A stretch of 11,774 bases of DNA. It comes from DASPLH01 sp035627675 (lineage in GTDB: Bacteria > Acidobacteriota > Terriglobia > Terriglobales > Acidobacteriaceae). Positions within the stretch are counted from its first letter, which is position 1, and every line of letters begins with the position of its first letter. The position numbers and the translations under genes were made by a program. Shown here one piece after another: positions 1 to 6,260 of the stretch. The stretch lies in contig DASPLH010000129.1 in assembly GCA_035627675.1 (NCBI GenBank), forward strand, positions 1 to 11,774, given 5' to 3'. The notes beneath the pieces were generated by a model. That model saw only the letters and a list, made by a program, of their open reading frames with translations, did no database searches and was not told the DNA's origin.

Positions 1-112
1 TCAGCGTAGGTTCGCGACCGAGCCACTTCAGGATGCGGTTGTACTCTTCCTGAGTCAGACCGTGATCGCGAATGACCTCGGCAGTGATGGCAGGCTTGTC
101 AGGAGACGTCAT
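1..112 (-). CDS. purL: Phosphoribosylformylglycinamidine synthase II, N-terminal fragment (cut by the window edge)
   Basis: PurL makes formylglycinamidine ribonucleotide from FGAR, glutamine and ATP in cytoplasmic purine synthesis. Only the first 37 codons are present; the gene runs off the left edge. The translation has the PurL opening: an ITAEVIRDHGLTQEEYNRI helix followed by LGREPTL, which in the family comes just before the catalytic HCSYK segment (outside the window). The ATG at 110-112 gives the expected short lead-in before the conserved helix. Upstream TAGATA-like bases on the minus strand could belong to a promoter, but no clear Shine-Dalgarno sequence is seen. The gene diverges from the DUF2905 gene across a 385-nt repeat-rich gap. 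Identification is by recalled family sequence; the catalytic domains cannot be checked here. Confidence 0.88.
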   Translation of the reverse strand, partial: MTSPDKPAITAEVIRDHGLTQEEYNRILKWLGREPTL

Positions 113-156
113 AGGGGTAGATATCTATTTTCGCACGGAGCGCCCGGCGGGTGGAG

Positions 157-170
157 CCGCCTTTAGGCGG
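157..170. repeat. Hairpin CCGCC-TTTA-GGCGG
   Basis: A perfect 5-bp GC stem with a TTTA loop closed by C-G. It is a variant of the CTTCAG-loop hairpins further right, with T in place of C in the loop. Confidence 0.7.
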
Positions 171-209
171 GTGCTCCATCCTCCTCGCGCGAGAGGGTGG
201 AACACTCCC
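169..209. repeat. GGGTGCYCCAYCCT palindromic repeat, copy 1
   Basis: The left arm (GGGTGCTCCATCCTC) and the right arm (GAGAGGGTGGAACACTCCC) pair imperfectly around a CTCGCGCGAG-like centre. Copies of the same design occur at 6177-6206, 6261-6292 and 10063-10103, so this is a dispersed intergenic family. No transposase is nearby. Confidence 0.7.
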
Positions 210-215
210 TGGTGG

Positions 216-252
216 CCCACATTTGCGGAGCCGCAGGCGGAGCTAATGTGGG
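216..252. repeat. CCCACATT/AATGTGGG palindrome
   Basis: Perfect 8-bp inverted arms (216-223 and 245-252) enclose a GCGGAGCCGCAGGCGGAGC centre that can fold further. It is a third palindrome design in the same gap. I see no second copy in this window. Confidence 0.65.
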
Positions 253-289
253 AAATGACTGGTGGACTCCGTGGAATCCATGGGGTGGA

Positions 290-471
290 GCAGGCCTTCA
301 GGCCTGCAGGAGAGCGCGTGTCCTCAAGCGGCTTCAGCCGCTGAGGAGGCTCGTATCGGGGGGCACGCCTTCAGGCGTGCCGCCCAGGCCCGAAACATCG
401 GCTTCAGCCCGCTGCACCGGTTCGAAACTCGAAACCTGAAACTTGAAACTCACCGGGGGCTTCAGCCCCGG
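290..471. repeat. Array of CTTCAG-loop hairpins with differing stems
   Basis: There are four clear hairpins and one weak one. 290-307 is GCAGGCC-TTCA-GGCCTGC. 322-346 is an AGCGGC-TTCA-GCCGCT core, lengthened by CCTC/GAGG around one bulged A. 362-381 has perfect 8-bp arms GGCACGCC and GGCGTGCC. 400-409 is weak (GGC-TTCA-GCC). 453-471 is GGGGC-TTCA-GCCCC with a CCG/GG extension. The loop is always TTCA closed by C-G, while the stem sequence changes with pairing kept. All have the same orientation on the plus strand. None is followed by a T-tract in either direction, so they do not look like intrinsic terminators. Confidence 0.8.
424..451. repeat. Four tandem heptamers GAAACTC/GAAACCT/GAAACTT/GAAACTC
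   Basis: Four contiguous 7-bp units share GAAACYY. The tract lies between two CTTCAG hairpins, 47 nt before the DUF2905 start codon. It is too short and isolated to call an origin iteron. Confidence 0.7.
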
Positions 472-497
472 CACACTACTGTGTTCCAATTGCATCC

Positions 498-728
498 ATG
501 TCTGATATGGGAAGGATGTTGATCGGAATCGGGCTGCTGCTGGTCGTGATCGGAGCCGTCGTCCTACTGCTGGGCCGCTTCAACGTCCCGATCGGACGCC
601 TGCCCGGCGACATCTCGTGGCAGAACCGCAGCGGCAACACCCGCATCTACTTCCCGCTCGCCACGTCCATCATCCTGAGTCTTCTACTCTCGCTCATCCT
701 CTGGGCCATTAGCTCCTTCCGCCGCTAA
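498..728 (+). CDS. DUF2905 family small membrane protein
   Basis: A 76-residue protein of unknown function that matches the DUF2905 pattern: a first membrane helix at about residues 6-26, a short loop with GRLPGDI (about 33-39) and a NRSGNTRIYFPLATSI segment, then a second helix at about 50-72 ending in a basic tail (SSFRR). The length is normal for the family. The ATG at 498 is the first in frame; ATGs at 507 and 516 are also possible, and the one at 507 would give the MGRML opening I recall as common in the family. No good Shine-Dalgarno sequence supports any of them. It is the only plus-strand gene here, diverging from purL and converging on the DUF457 gene. The family's biochemical role is not known to me. 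Confidence 0.85.
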   Translation: MSDMGRMLIGIGLLLVVIGAVVLLLGRFNVPIGRLPGDISWQNRSGNTRIYFPLATSIILSLLLSLILWAISSFRR

Positions 729-782
729 GCGTGAGTCCGTCTAAGTGACAAAGCGCAGCACTGCGTCAACGTTTGTTTAACG

Positions 783-871
783 ACGGATTTGCACGGATCC
801 AGAAAGCACCAAAAGGAAGATCCGTGGTCATCCGTGACAATCCGTGGTAATCGTGTCCGTGGTTCCGAACC
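783..871. repeat. ATCCGTGG decamer repeat tract
   Basis: Three 10-bp units starting ATCCGTG lie head to tail (820-829, 830-839, 840-849), followed by a degenerate unit up to about 871. The left part (CGGATTTGCACGGAT, 783-797) reads the same motif on the other strand, so the tract is partly an inverted repeat. It sits in the 179-nt convergent gap between the DUF2905 and DUF457 genes. Similar ATCCGTG tracts are widespread between genes in several phyla; I infer a non-coding repeat. Confidence 0.7.
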
Positions 872-907
872 CCACGAATGCGCTTCGGAGTCGAAGGACC
901 TTCCGGC

Positions 908-1993
908 CTACTCCCCGCCCGGCATCGACCGGTTATCCAACCGGTCATGCACCACGTTCCGGTCCTCGAATCCCTGATCGACGACCCTGAGACTTGGGTC
1001 CAGCTCAACGAACGCCGCCAGGGGCGAGCGCCCTCGCTCCGGCGAAAGGAATCGCAGGTCCCGGAAGCGCACGGAGTGTCCCGCCTCTGGCGCTTGTTTG
1101 TCGAACGCCTCGATCACCGGAAATCGCGACCAGTCGATATATGCGCGTCCCAGGTAGCTTGCCTTTGCCGCCCGTGTGATTTCCGTGTCCGGAGACTTGT
1201 AGTACACCAGCTCGCTGCCCTCGGGATCGACCATCGGCGCCCGCGAGTCCACCTTCATGGTGTGGAACGCCGTCGCCGTTTCCACCACCCCATGCCAGAC
1301 AAAAGGGTTCGTGTGCGTCGGGTATGCACCGATGCGAATCGGAACCTCTCCCTGGTACTCCAACGCATCGAGCGCCGCCACGGCACGCCGGTGCTGGTAA
1401 TCGCGCACTCCCCACAGCAAAACGACAAACGCCAGCGCCGCAATGGCCGCGCCGCGTCCGCGCGGGCCGCGATCTCGAGCCCCGATCTCGGTGTTGACCA
1501 GCCCGAACAGCGCAGGCAGCAACAGCGCGGCCGCCAGCGCCAGCAGGATCAGGGGCTCGATGATGAACACGATGTCCCACGAGAACCACCGGTTCAGGAA
1601 CGGCCAGAGCGGCCGCACGCCGTAGTTGTTCGTGAAGTCCAGCAGGATGTGGCTAAAGCCCGAGATGCAGGCGAAGGCGTACAGCAGTCCCCAGCGCACC
1701 GGCAGCTTCGTCCGCGATCGCTGTTCCGCCTCCGGCCGCAGGCGGAACCATACCTTGCGCAGGACGTAGAGGAACGCCACGACCGCAGCCGCGACCAGCG
1801 GCACGCCCCACAGGGTGTGCGTGAACCCGCGATGATGCACGAACCCCACGTCCGATCCGCCGAGGTAGTACAGCATGTCAATGTCGGGAGCTTCCGCCGC
1901 CAGCGTCATTGCCGCCGTAGCCAGCCCGGTCTTGCGGTTGAAGCCAGTGCGCGACAGGCACGCGCCAGTGAGGAAGTGCGTGACAGGTTCCAT
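908..1993 (-). CDS. DUF457/YdjM-like membrane-bound metal-dependent hydrolase
   Basis: A 361-residue inner-membrane protein of the YdjM/DUF457 family, predicted metal-dependent hydrolases whose substrates are mostly unknown. Candidate metal ligands are spread as in the family: H6 (VTHFLTG), D37 and D39 (EAPDIDM), H53, H54 and H59 (HHRGFTHT), and H115 and D119 (FSHILLDFTNNYG). Membrane helices are plausible at about 62-80, 101-120, 141-166 and 181-196. The region from about 200 to 361 is soluble, carries no recognisable domain and makes the protein well longer than E. coli YdjM (about 200 residues). The ATG at 1991-1993 begins exactly at the family's MxxxTHxLTG opening. No Shine-Dalgarno sequence is present; a TATACT hexamer ends 11 nt upstream. 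The gene is co-directional with the lipid kinase but separated by a 93-nt gap with hairpins, so it may be its own unit. Confidence 0.82.
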   Translation of the reverse strand: MEPVTHFLTGACLSRTGFNRKTGLATAAMTLAAEAPDIDMLYYLGGSDVGFVHHRGFTHTLWGVPLVAAAVVAFLYVLRKVWFRLRPEAEQRSRTKLPVRWGLLYAFACISGFSHILLDFTNNYGVRPLWPFLNRWFSWDIVFIIEPLILLALAAALLLPALFGLVNTEIGARDRGPRGRGAAIAALAFVVLLWGVRDYQHRRAVAALDALEYQGEVPIRIGAYPTHTNPFVWHGVVETATAFHTMKVDSRAPMVDPEGSELVYYKSPDTEITRAAKASYLGRAYIDWSRFPVIEAFDKQAPEAGHSVRFRDLRFLSPERGRSPLAAFVELDPSLRVVDQGFEDRNVVHDRLDNRSMPGGE

Positions 1994-2004
1994 CGTTGCT
2001 GGGA

Positions 2005-2010
2005 AGTATA
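2005..2010 (-). promoter_or_regulatory. Candidate -10 box (TATACT) of the DUF457 gene
   Basis: On the minus strand TATACT ends 11 nt before the ATG of the DUF457 gene. Transcription would then start about 4 nt before the start codon, giving an almost leaderless mRNA, in keeping with the missing Shine-Dalgarno sequence. No TTGACA-like -35 box is seen at 16-18 nt. Confidence 0.35.
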
Positions 2011-2055
2011 GACGCGGAAGGTAGTCCGTGACGCAGCCGGGTCGGTGGAAGCGCC

Positions 2056-2095
2056 GGGCTTCAGCCCAGTGGAAAGCCCGCGCGGCTTAGCCGCG
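2056..2095. repeat. Two CTTCAG/CTTAG-loop hairpins overlapping the end of the lipid kinase gene
   Basis: 2056-2067 is GGGC-TTCA-GCCC and 2081-2095 is CGCGGC-TTA-GCCGCG, a second site of the family seen at 290-471. The second hairpin overlaps the end of the lipid kinase gene: its TTA loop (2087-2089) is the TAA stop codon read on the minus strand, and its right arm encodes part of the last residues. There is no T-tract, so this is not an obvious terminator. Confidence 0.75.
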
Positions 2096-3043
2096 GCCTG
2101 CCGGCATCAGCAGCCGCAACGCCCCGGGAACGATCTCAAACTCCGCCGGCATGCCGCCCAGCACTTCGCCGTCGGCCTGCACGCGCACCTGCCTCGCGTC
2201 CGCGTCTTCAGGCCTCGTGCATCGCACCCTCGTTGCCGGAACGAACCGCACATCCGCCGAACGGCTCGTCATGTCCTCGCGATGAGCGCGCCCGGCCATT
2301 GCCTCGAACACGTATCGCATCATCGCCATCCGGCCGCTCTCCTTCAGCAGCACCAGTTGCAGGTGCGGAGCCCGCAGATCGCTGCCGGGTTTCCAGCGCC
2401 TCAGCCACCATCCGAACGAACTGACCCGCATTGCCACCATCTCCAACACCGTGTCTCGCACCACCGCGCCGTCTGTCCTGGTGATCTCGACCTCGAACGG
2501 CACGAAGCCGTGGCGGAACAGCAGGTCGAATCCCGCCACGTAGTACGCGCCGATGCGTCCGTGCTGCTTCGCCTGCGCGCTTGCGTTATAGACCAGCTCC
2601 GAGTGCACGCCCACGCCGGCCGCCACGCTGAACCACCGCGTCAGTCCTCCGCAGGCCAGCCGCCCCAGGGGAATCGACTCCGCCTCGAAGGTCTTCAACT
2701 GCCCCGCCGCGATCACCGGATCGTTCGCCAAGCCGATGTCGTTGGCCAGGACATTCGCCGTGCCTCCGGGAAGCACCGCCATCGCCGCGCTTGTGCGTGC
2801 CATCCCTTGCAGCGTCTCGAAAACCGTCCCGTCGCCTCCAAAGGCAATCACCAGGTCGCAGCCGCCGTCCACTGCCGCGCGCGCCTGCCCGCCGGCCGTG
2901 CCGGTTCCGCGCGTTGGTTCGAGTGTCACCGAATCCGCAAGCCCGCGCACGGCGGTCTCCACCTTCGCGATCAACTTCGGAGATCTTCGCAACGTGCCCG
3001 CGGCAGGGTTGTAGAGCAACACTGCTTTTCGGAAGCCCGGCAT
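2087..3043 (-). CDS. Diacylglycerol kinase family lipid kinase (DgkB/YegS-like)
   Basis: A 318-residue cytoplasmic or membrane-associated lipid kinase that would transfer phosphate from ATP to diacylglycerol or a related lipid. The catalytic fold shows in order: the nucleotide loop NPAAG (12-16), the signature GGDGT (69-73), and LPGGTANVLANDIG (91-104). AAGVGVHSELVYNASAQAK (about 141-159) and a C-terminal QADGEVLGGMPAEFEIVPGALRLLMP segment are typical of the second domain. Length is normal. The ATG at 3041-3043 follows the mogA TGA after one base, with an AAGAG ribosome-binding site inside mogA, so it is translationally coupled and closes the Moco operon. The stop codon lies in the loop of a repeat hairpin, so the last residues (AGRG) come from repeat sequence. 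The exact lipid substrate cannot be told from sequence; a sphingosine-type or YegS-type activity is also possible. Confidence 0.9.
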   Translation of the reverse strand: MPGFRKAVLLYNPAAGTLRRSPKLIAKVETAVRGLADSVTLEPTRGTGTAGGQARAAVDGGCDLVIAFGGDGTVFETLQGMARTSAAMAVLPGGTANVLANDIGLANDPVIAAGQLKTFEAESIPLGRLACGGLTRWFSVAAGVGVHSELVYNASAQAKQHGRIGAYYVAGFDLLFRHGFVPFEVEITRTDGAVVRDTVLEMVAMRVSSFGWWLRRWKPGSDLRAPHLQLVLLKESGRMAMMRYVFEAMAGRAHREDMTSRSADVRFVPATRVRCTRPEDADARQVRVQADGEVLGGMPAEFEIVPGALRLLMPAGRG

Positions 3044-3044
3044 G

Positions 3045-3545
3045 TCAGCTCTTGGGAACGGCGGGTGGGGGTGTGTGTGCGGTCTTTCCGGCCAGCAGGT
3101 CGATCGCGTGCGGGATCAGGTGGGCTATGGCGTCGAGCGACTCCACCGCGCCCTTGGGGCTTCCGGGTAAATTGACAATCAACGATGTCGCACGCGTGCC
3201 GCATACTGCACGGCTCAACGCCGCCAGCGGAGTCTTGCAGGTCCCAACCGCGCGCATTCTCTCCGACAAGCCGTCGAGCACTCGCTCGCAGACTGCGCGG
3301 GTGGCTTCGGGCGTCACATCGCGGGCAGCGATGCCGGTTCCTCCGGTGGTCACCACCAGCGGCGCCGCTTCCGCCGCGCCAATCAGGGCCGAACGGATGG
3401 CCGCCTCGTCGTCTGCGACGAGCACGCGCGCCACCACCTCGAACCCCAGCTCGCTCAGCCTGGCCGCCACCGCCGGCCCCGAGAGGTCTTCGCGCTCGCC
3501 ACGCGAGCAGGAATCGCTGACCGTGATCACCGCAGCCTTAGCCAT
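3045..3545 (-). CDS. mogA: Molybdopterin adenylyltransferase, MogA/MoaB family
   Basis: A 166-residue enzyme that adenylylates molybdopterin to activate it for molybdate insertion by MoeA. Visible signatures are ITVSDSCSRGEREDLSG (7-23), the molybdopterin-binding TTGGTGIAARDVTPEAT (66-82) and NLPGSPKG (125-132). The C-terminal KTAHTPPPAVPKS tail is low in complexity and probably disordered. The ATG at 3543-3545 lies inside the end of the response regulator gene; the 8-nt overlap (ATGGCTAA) implies translational coupling, with GAGGA 11 nt upstream. It sits between the response regulator and the lipid kinase. MoaB proteins of the same family are an alternative name; with MoaC and MoeA in the same cluster, a role in Moco synthesis is well supported. 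Confidence 0.92.
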   Translation of the reverse strand: MAKAAVITVSDSCSRGEREDLSGPAVAARLSELGFEVVARVLVADDEAAIRSALIGAAEAAPLVVTTGGTGIAARDVTPEATRAVCERVLDGLSERMRAVGTCKTPLAALSRAVCGTRATSLIVNLPGSPKGAVESLDAIAHLIPHAIDLLAGKTAHTPPPAVPKS

Positions 3546-4290
3546 CGAGCACGTTGTCCTCGGCCGCGTCGCGGTTGGCCTCGTCCACTAGGCGCAGGCC
3601 TTCCATCAGCAATCCCTGCGTCGAGCGGGTCGTCGTCTGCATGCTGCTGCTGGCCGTGAAATCGATTTCCCAGCTTCCTTCTTCCCACATCAGCGTCTTG
3701 TAAACCGCGGTGTCGCCGATCACCGCGCCGAAGACGGCGTGTGTCACCAGCCCGTCGCGGAAGTACATCTCGCACTGATCGTTCCCGTTCGTCACCGTCA
3801 GTTTGCACGACTTGCGGCCGAGTTCCAGCGATTGCAGCAGGTCGATCGCATTCATCTGCACCAGCGTGCCGCGCACAATGCCTTCGCCGGCCGAGTCGCG
3901 CGTCATCTTCTCCAGTGCGATCTTGTCCACCACGCGCTTGATCCGCGAAACGGCATCGCGCAGGAAAAACGGCTTCTCCACGAAGTCTTCCACCGCGTCG
4001 CGCATCATCCCGAGCTTTTCGTTCTGGTCGGCCTTGCTGGCCATCATGATCACCGGCAGCCGCGAGAGCGCGGGGCGGCTGCGAACCTGCTGCACCAGTT
4101 CGCGTCCGTTCATCGGTGTCATCTGGAAGTCCGTAATCAGCAGGTCGGGCGCGTTATTCGCCGCCACGGCCAGCGCCTGCTCGGCATCGCCCACGGGCGT
4201 TACCCGCGCCAGCGGTTCCAGCGCGTTGCGCAGCATGTCGAGTACGACGGGGTTGTCGTCGACGAGCAGGACGTGGACGTCGCTGGCCAT
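3538..4290 (-). CDS. Response regulator: CheY-like receiver plus PATAN (DUF4388) domain
   Basis: A 250-residue cytoplasmic two-component output protein. Residues about 4-120 form a receiver: acidic pair D11-D12 (LLVDDNP), phospho-acceptor D54 (LLITDFQM) and conserved K106 (VEKPF). The position that is usually Thr/Ser after beta-4 reads Ala84 followed by Ser85 (PVIMMASK), so the switch may differ. Residues about 138-240 match a PATAN/DUF4388 domain (RGTLVQMNAIDLLQSLELGRKSCKLTV, MYFRDGLVTHAVFG, EEGSWEIDF), usually a protein-interaction output rather than DNA binding. I chose the ATG at 4288-4290: the frame stays open to 4425, but the extension lies inside moaC and encodes no receiver fold. It starts 2 nt after moaC and overlaps mogA by 8 nt. 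No histidine kinase is in the window. A role in controlling Moco genes is only inferred from position. Confidence 0.88.
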   Translation of the reverse strand: MASDVHVLLVDDNPVVLDMLRNALEPLARVTPVGDAEQALAVAANNAPDLLITDFQMTPMNGRELVQQVRSRPALSRLPVIMMASKADQNEKLGMMRDAVEDFVEKPFFLRDAVSRIKRVVDKIALEKMTRDSAGEGIVRGTLVQMNAIDLLQSLELGRKSCKLTVTNGNDQCEMYFRDGLVTHAVFGAVIGDTAVYKTLMWEEGSWEIDFTASSSMQTTTRSTQGLLMEGLRLVDEANRDAAEDNVLDG

Positions 4291-4292
4291 AG

Positions 4293-4799
4293 CTACCGCG
4301 CTTTCTTTCCTGCCTTGTTGCCGCCCTGGGGTTCGGGCCGCCGGTGAAATTCGCCGCTCTTTCCGCCGGTCTTGCTCTCCAGCATCACGTCGCGGATGAC
4401 CATGCCTTTGTCGAGCGCCTTGCACATGTCATACACCGTGAGCGACGCGACCGAGGCCGCAACCAGCGCCTCCATCTCCACTCCCGTAACTGATGTCGTG
4501 CTTGCGCGGGCGGAAATACGGACGCCATTCTCGCATAGCTCCACATCGACATCAACGTGGCTCAGCGGGACCTGGTGGCACATCGGTATCAGTTCCGCTG
4601 TGCGTTTGGCCGCCTGAATCCCGGCGATTCGCGCGACTTCCAGCGGAGATCCCTTCTCGTTGCTCGGCAGCGCGTTCAGCACATCCGAAGACATCTCGAC
4701 GAACGCCGAAGCCCTCGCCGTTCGCGCCGTTGTTTGTTTTCCCGAGACGTCCACCATCGACGCGCGGCCCTGTTCATCGTAGTGCGAGAGCTTGCCCAT
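4293..4799 (-). CDS. moaC: Cyclic pyranopterin monophosphate synthase accessory protein MoaC
   Basis: A 168-residue MoaC that, after MoaA, forms cyclic pyranopterin monophosphate from GTP-derived 3',8-cH2GTP. Signatures in order are MVDVSGK (15-21), ARIAGIQAAKRT (56-67), IPMCHQVPLSHVDV (71-84), TGVEMEALVAASVASLTVYDMCKALDKGM (105-133) and KTGGKSGEF (143-151). K49, D124 and K127 align with residues I recall as catalytic in the E. coli enzyme. A basic tail (about 153-168) extends past the usual end. The ATG at 4797-4799 has AGGAG about 10 nt upstream. It follows moeA by 71 nt and is followed 2 nt later by the response regulator. moaA, moaD and moaE are not in this window. Confidence 0.96.
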   Translation of the reverse strand: MGKLSHYDEQGRASMVDVSGKQTTARTARASAFVEMSSDVLNALPSNEKGSPLEVARIAGIQAAKRTAELIPMCHQVPLSHVDVDVELCENGVRISARASTTSVTGVEMEALVAASVASLTVYDMCKALDKGMVIRDVMLESKTGGKSGEFHRRPEPQGGNKAGKKAR

Positions 4800-4870
4800 T
4801 ACAGTTCCGCTCCTGGTAGAAAGACCGGCACCACCCGGCTACATCGATGGTACTGCAAGAGGCGGCTCCT

Positions 4871-6145
4871 CTAGAGTTCGCATCCCGGAACGAAAACCGG
4901 CACCATCTCTCCCGCCGCCATATGCTCGCAATCGGGAGGCACAACGATATAGCACTGCGAACGCGCCACCGACACTACGTCCCCGGAGCCCCGCCACGTC
5001 AGCAACTGCACGCGAGTGTCCTCGAAGGCGCCGGTGATCTCCGCCGGCAGGAATCGCGTCAGCCCGGTCTTCGTGCGTATCTCCTTCGCCAGCGGCAGAC
5101 GCGAAAATCGCAACGGGCGCGGCTTTGCGCCCGTCAGCGCATCTAGCACCGGCCTGACGAACAAATCGAACGTCACCATCGTCGATACCGGATTGCCCGG
5201 CAGCCCGAAAACAGGCACCCGTTGATCGGTGGCCCGCATGCGCGGAGCCGCCGGCGCCGCGTCGAGAAACACGACCGGCTTTCCCGGCTGGATGAGTGCG
5301 CCGTTGAAGTACACCCGCGCCTCAAACGTCTCGAGCACCTGCTCGACAAAGTCGTACTTGCCCATCGACACGCCGCCCGACAGGAGCAGCACGTCGGCCG
5401 TCAGCCCCCTGGCCACCAGCGGTCGCATGCGTTCGGGATCGTCCGGCGCAATCGGCAGGATTATCGGCACAGCGCCCGCTCGCAACACCTGCGCCGCAAG
5501 CGAGTAGCTGTTCGAGTTTCTGATCTGGTGTTCTTTCGGATGCTCGGAGACCGCCACGACCTCGTCGCCGGTAGAGATGATCGCCACCGTCGGACGCCGG
5601 TATACCTTCAGCGTGTCACGTCCCGTGGAGGCCGCAAGCGCCACGGTCGCGTGCGTCACCCGCGTTCCTGCCGCGGCCAGCACGTCGCCCGCTCGCGCCT
5701 CGCTGCCGCGGACGACCACGTTCTCGCCCGCCTCGACCGTCCGCAACACGGAAACCGCGTCGGAGTCGCGCGTCGTGTACTCCACCATCACGACCGCGTC
5801 GGTGCCTTCGGGCGCGGCTGCTCCGGTCATGATCTCAACCGCTTCGCCCAGGCCGGGCATTCGTGCGGCAGCCGGATCACCGGCCCTAAGCTCGCCAACC
5901 ACGCGCAGCGTTTTCGGGACGCTCGTCACATCGGCCGATCGCAGCGCGTAGCCGTCGCGCGTCGAGCGGTGAAATGGAGGCAGGTCGCGGTCCGCGGTTA
6001 CGGCTTCGGCCAGCACGCGTCCCAGGCATTCGAGCGACGGCAGCGCCTCCGAGTCCGGCGCGGGAACCTGCGCTGCATAGCGCTCCACCACCTCTCGCGC
6101 TTCGCGGAACGGCAGCACCTGCGGACTCGGCTGGACCCCATGCAT
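4871..6145 (-). CDS. moeA: Molybdopterin molybdenumtransferase MoeA
   Basis: A 424-residue enzyme inserting molybdate into adenylylated molybdopterin. Visible are PPFHRSTRDGYAL (56-68), EIMTGA (104-109), the MoCF-binding domain with ISTGDEVV (190-197) and SGGVSMGKYDFV (256-267), GLPGNPVS (314-321), and the C-terminal domain IV running to VPVFVPGCEL. Length is normal. The frame stays open to 6319, but that extension reads straight through two palindromic repeats (PHPLAPREGWG-type translation), so I place the start at the ATG at 6143-6145, just before conserved sequence. No Shine-Dalgarno sequence precedes it; a TACAAT hexamer ends 7 nt upstream, which suggests a leaderless transcript. It is probably the first gene of the moeA-moaC-regulator-mogA-kinase group. 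Confidence 0.95.
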   Translation of the reverse strand: MHGVQPSPQVLPFREAREVVERYAAQVPAPDSEALPSLECLGRVLAEAVTADRDLPPFHRSTRDGYALRSADVTSVPKTLRVVGELRAGDPAAARMPGLGEAVEIMTGAAAPEGTDAVVMVEYTTRDSDAVSVLRTVEAGENVVVRGSEARAGDVLAAAGTRVTHATVALAASTGRDTLKVYRRPTVAIISTGDEVVAVSEHPKEHQIRNSNSYSLAAQVLRAGAVPIILPIAPDDPERMRPLVARGLTADVLLLSGGVSMGKYDFVEQVLETFEARVYFNGALIQPGKPVVFLDAAPAAPRMRATDQRVPVFGLPGNPVSTMVTFDLFVRPVLDALTGAKPRPLRFSRLPLAKEIRTKTGLTRFLPAEITGAFEDTRVQLLTWRGSGDVVSVARSQCYIVVPPDCEHMAAGEMVPVFVPGCEL

Positions 6146-6152
6146 GCAACAG

Positions 6153-6158
6153 ATTGTA
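6153..6158 (-). promoter_or_regulatory. Candidate -10 box (TACAAT) of moeA
   Basis: On the minus strand TACAAT ends 7 nt before the moeA ATG, so transcription would begin at or next to the start codon. A -35 element would fall in the edge of the palindromic repeat at 6177-6206; no good TTGACA match is seen. Confidence 0.4.
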
Positions 6159-6176
6159 GCGCCTTGAGCCGGGTGT

Positions 6177-6206
6177 CCCACCCTTCTCGCGTAGCGAGAG
6201 GGTGGG
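6177..6206. repeat. GGGTGYCCCACCCTT palindrome, copy 2
   Basis: Arms CCCACCC.TTCTCGC and GCGAGAGGGTGGG form a 13-bp stem with one bulged T around a GTA loop. It is flanked by GGGTGT on the left and GGTAGTCCTCAAAA on the right. The next copy 84 nt on has the same arms and similar flanks. It lies in the moeA upstream region. Confidence 0.85.
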
Positions 6207-6260
6207 GTAGTCCTCAAAACATTACATCGGACAAAGTTACTTCGTCGGAGCGTCCGGGTG

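Larger units (their letters stand above)
113..497. other. Divergent intergenic region packed with palindromic repeats
   Basis: This 385-nt stretch separates purL (leftward) from the DUF2905 gene (rightward) and should hold both promoters. I see no credible gene; the short open frames run through repeats. From left to right it holds a TTTA-loop hairpin (157-170), a GGGTGC-type palindrome (169-209), a CCCACATT/AATGTGGG palindrome (216-252), a run of CTTCAG-loop hairpins (290-471) and a four-copy GAAACTY heptamer (424-451). Each is listed separately below. Confidence 0.8.

Noticed and set aside
424..451. Replication iterons (four GAAACTY heptamers)
   Set aside because: No AT-rich unwinding region, DnaA boxes or replication gene nearby, and the tract lies among other short repeats.
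752..778. Terminator after the DUF2905 gene (GCAGCACTGC followed by GTTTGTTT)
   Set aside because: The stem is only about 4-5 bp with a very small loop and an interrupted T-run; too weak to call.
878..3175. Long plus-strand open frames (878-2011 and 2045-3175) opposite the DUF457 and lipid kinase genes
   Set aside because: Their translations are Arg/His/Pro-rich with no family motif, and the opposite strand encodes recognised proteins over the same span. They are high-GC shadows.
4291..4425. Possible 45-residue N-terminal extension of the response regulator
   Set aside because: It lies wholly inside the end of moaC, is Arg-rich without structure, and the receiver fold begins right after the ATG at 4290.
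4800..4870. Moco riboswitch between moeA and moaC
   Set aside because: Only 71 nt are available, too short for the Moco RNA motif, and no fitting stem set is seen.
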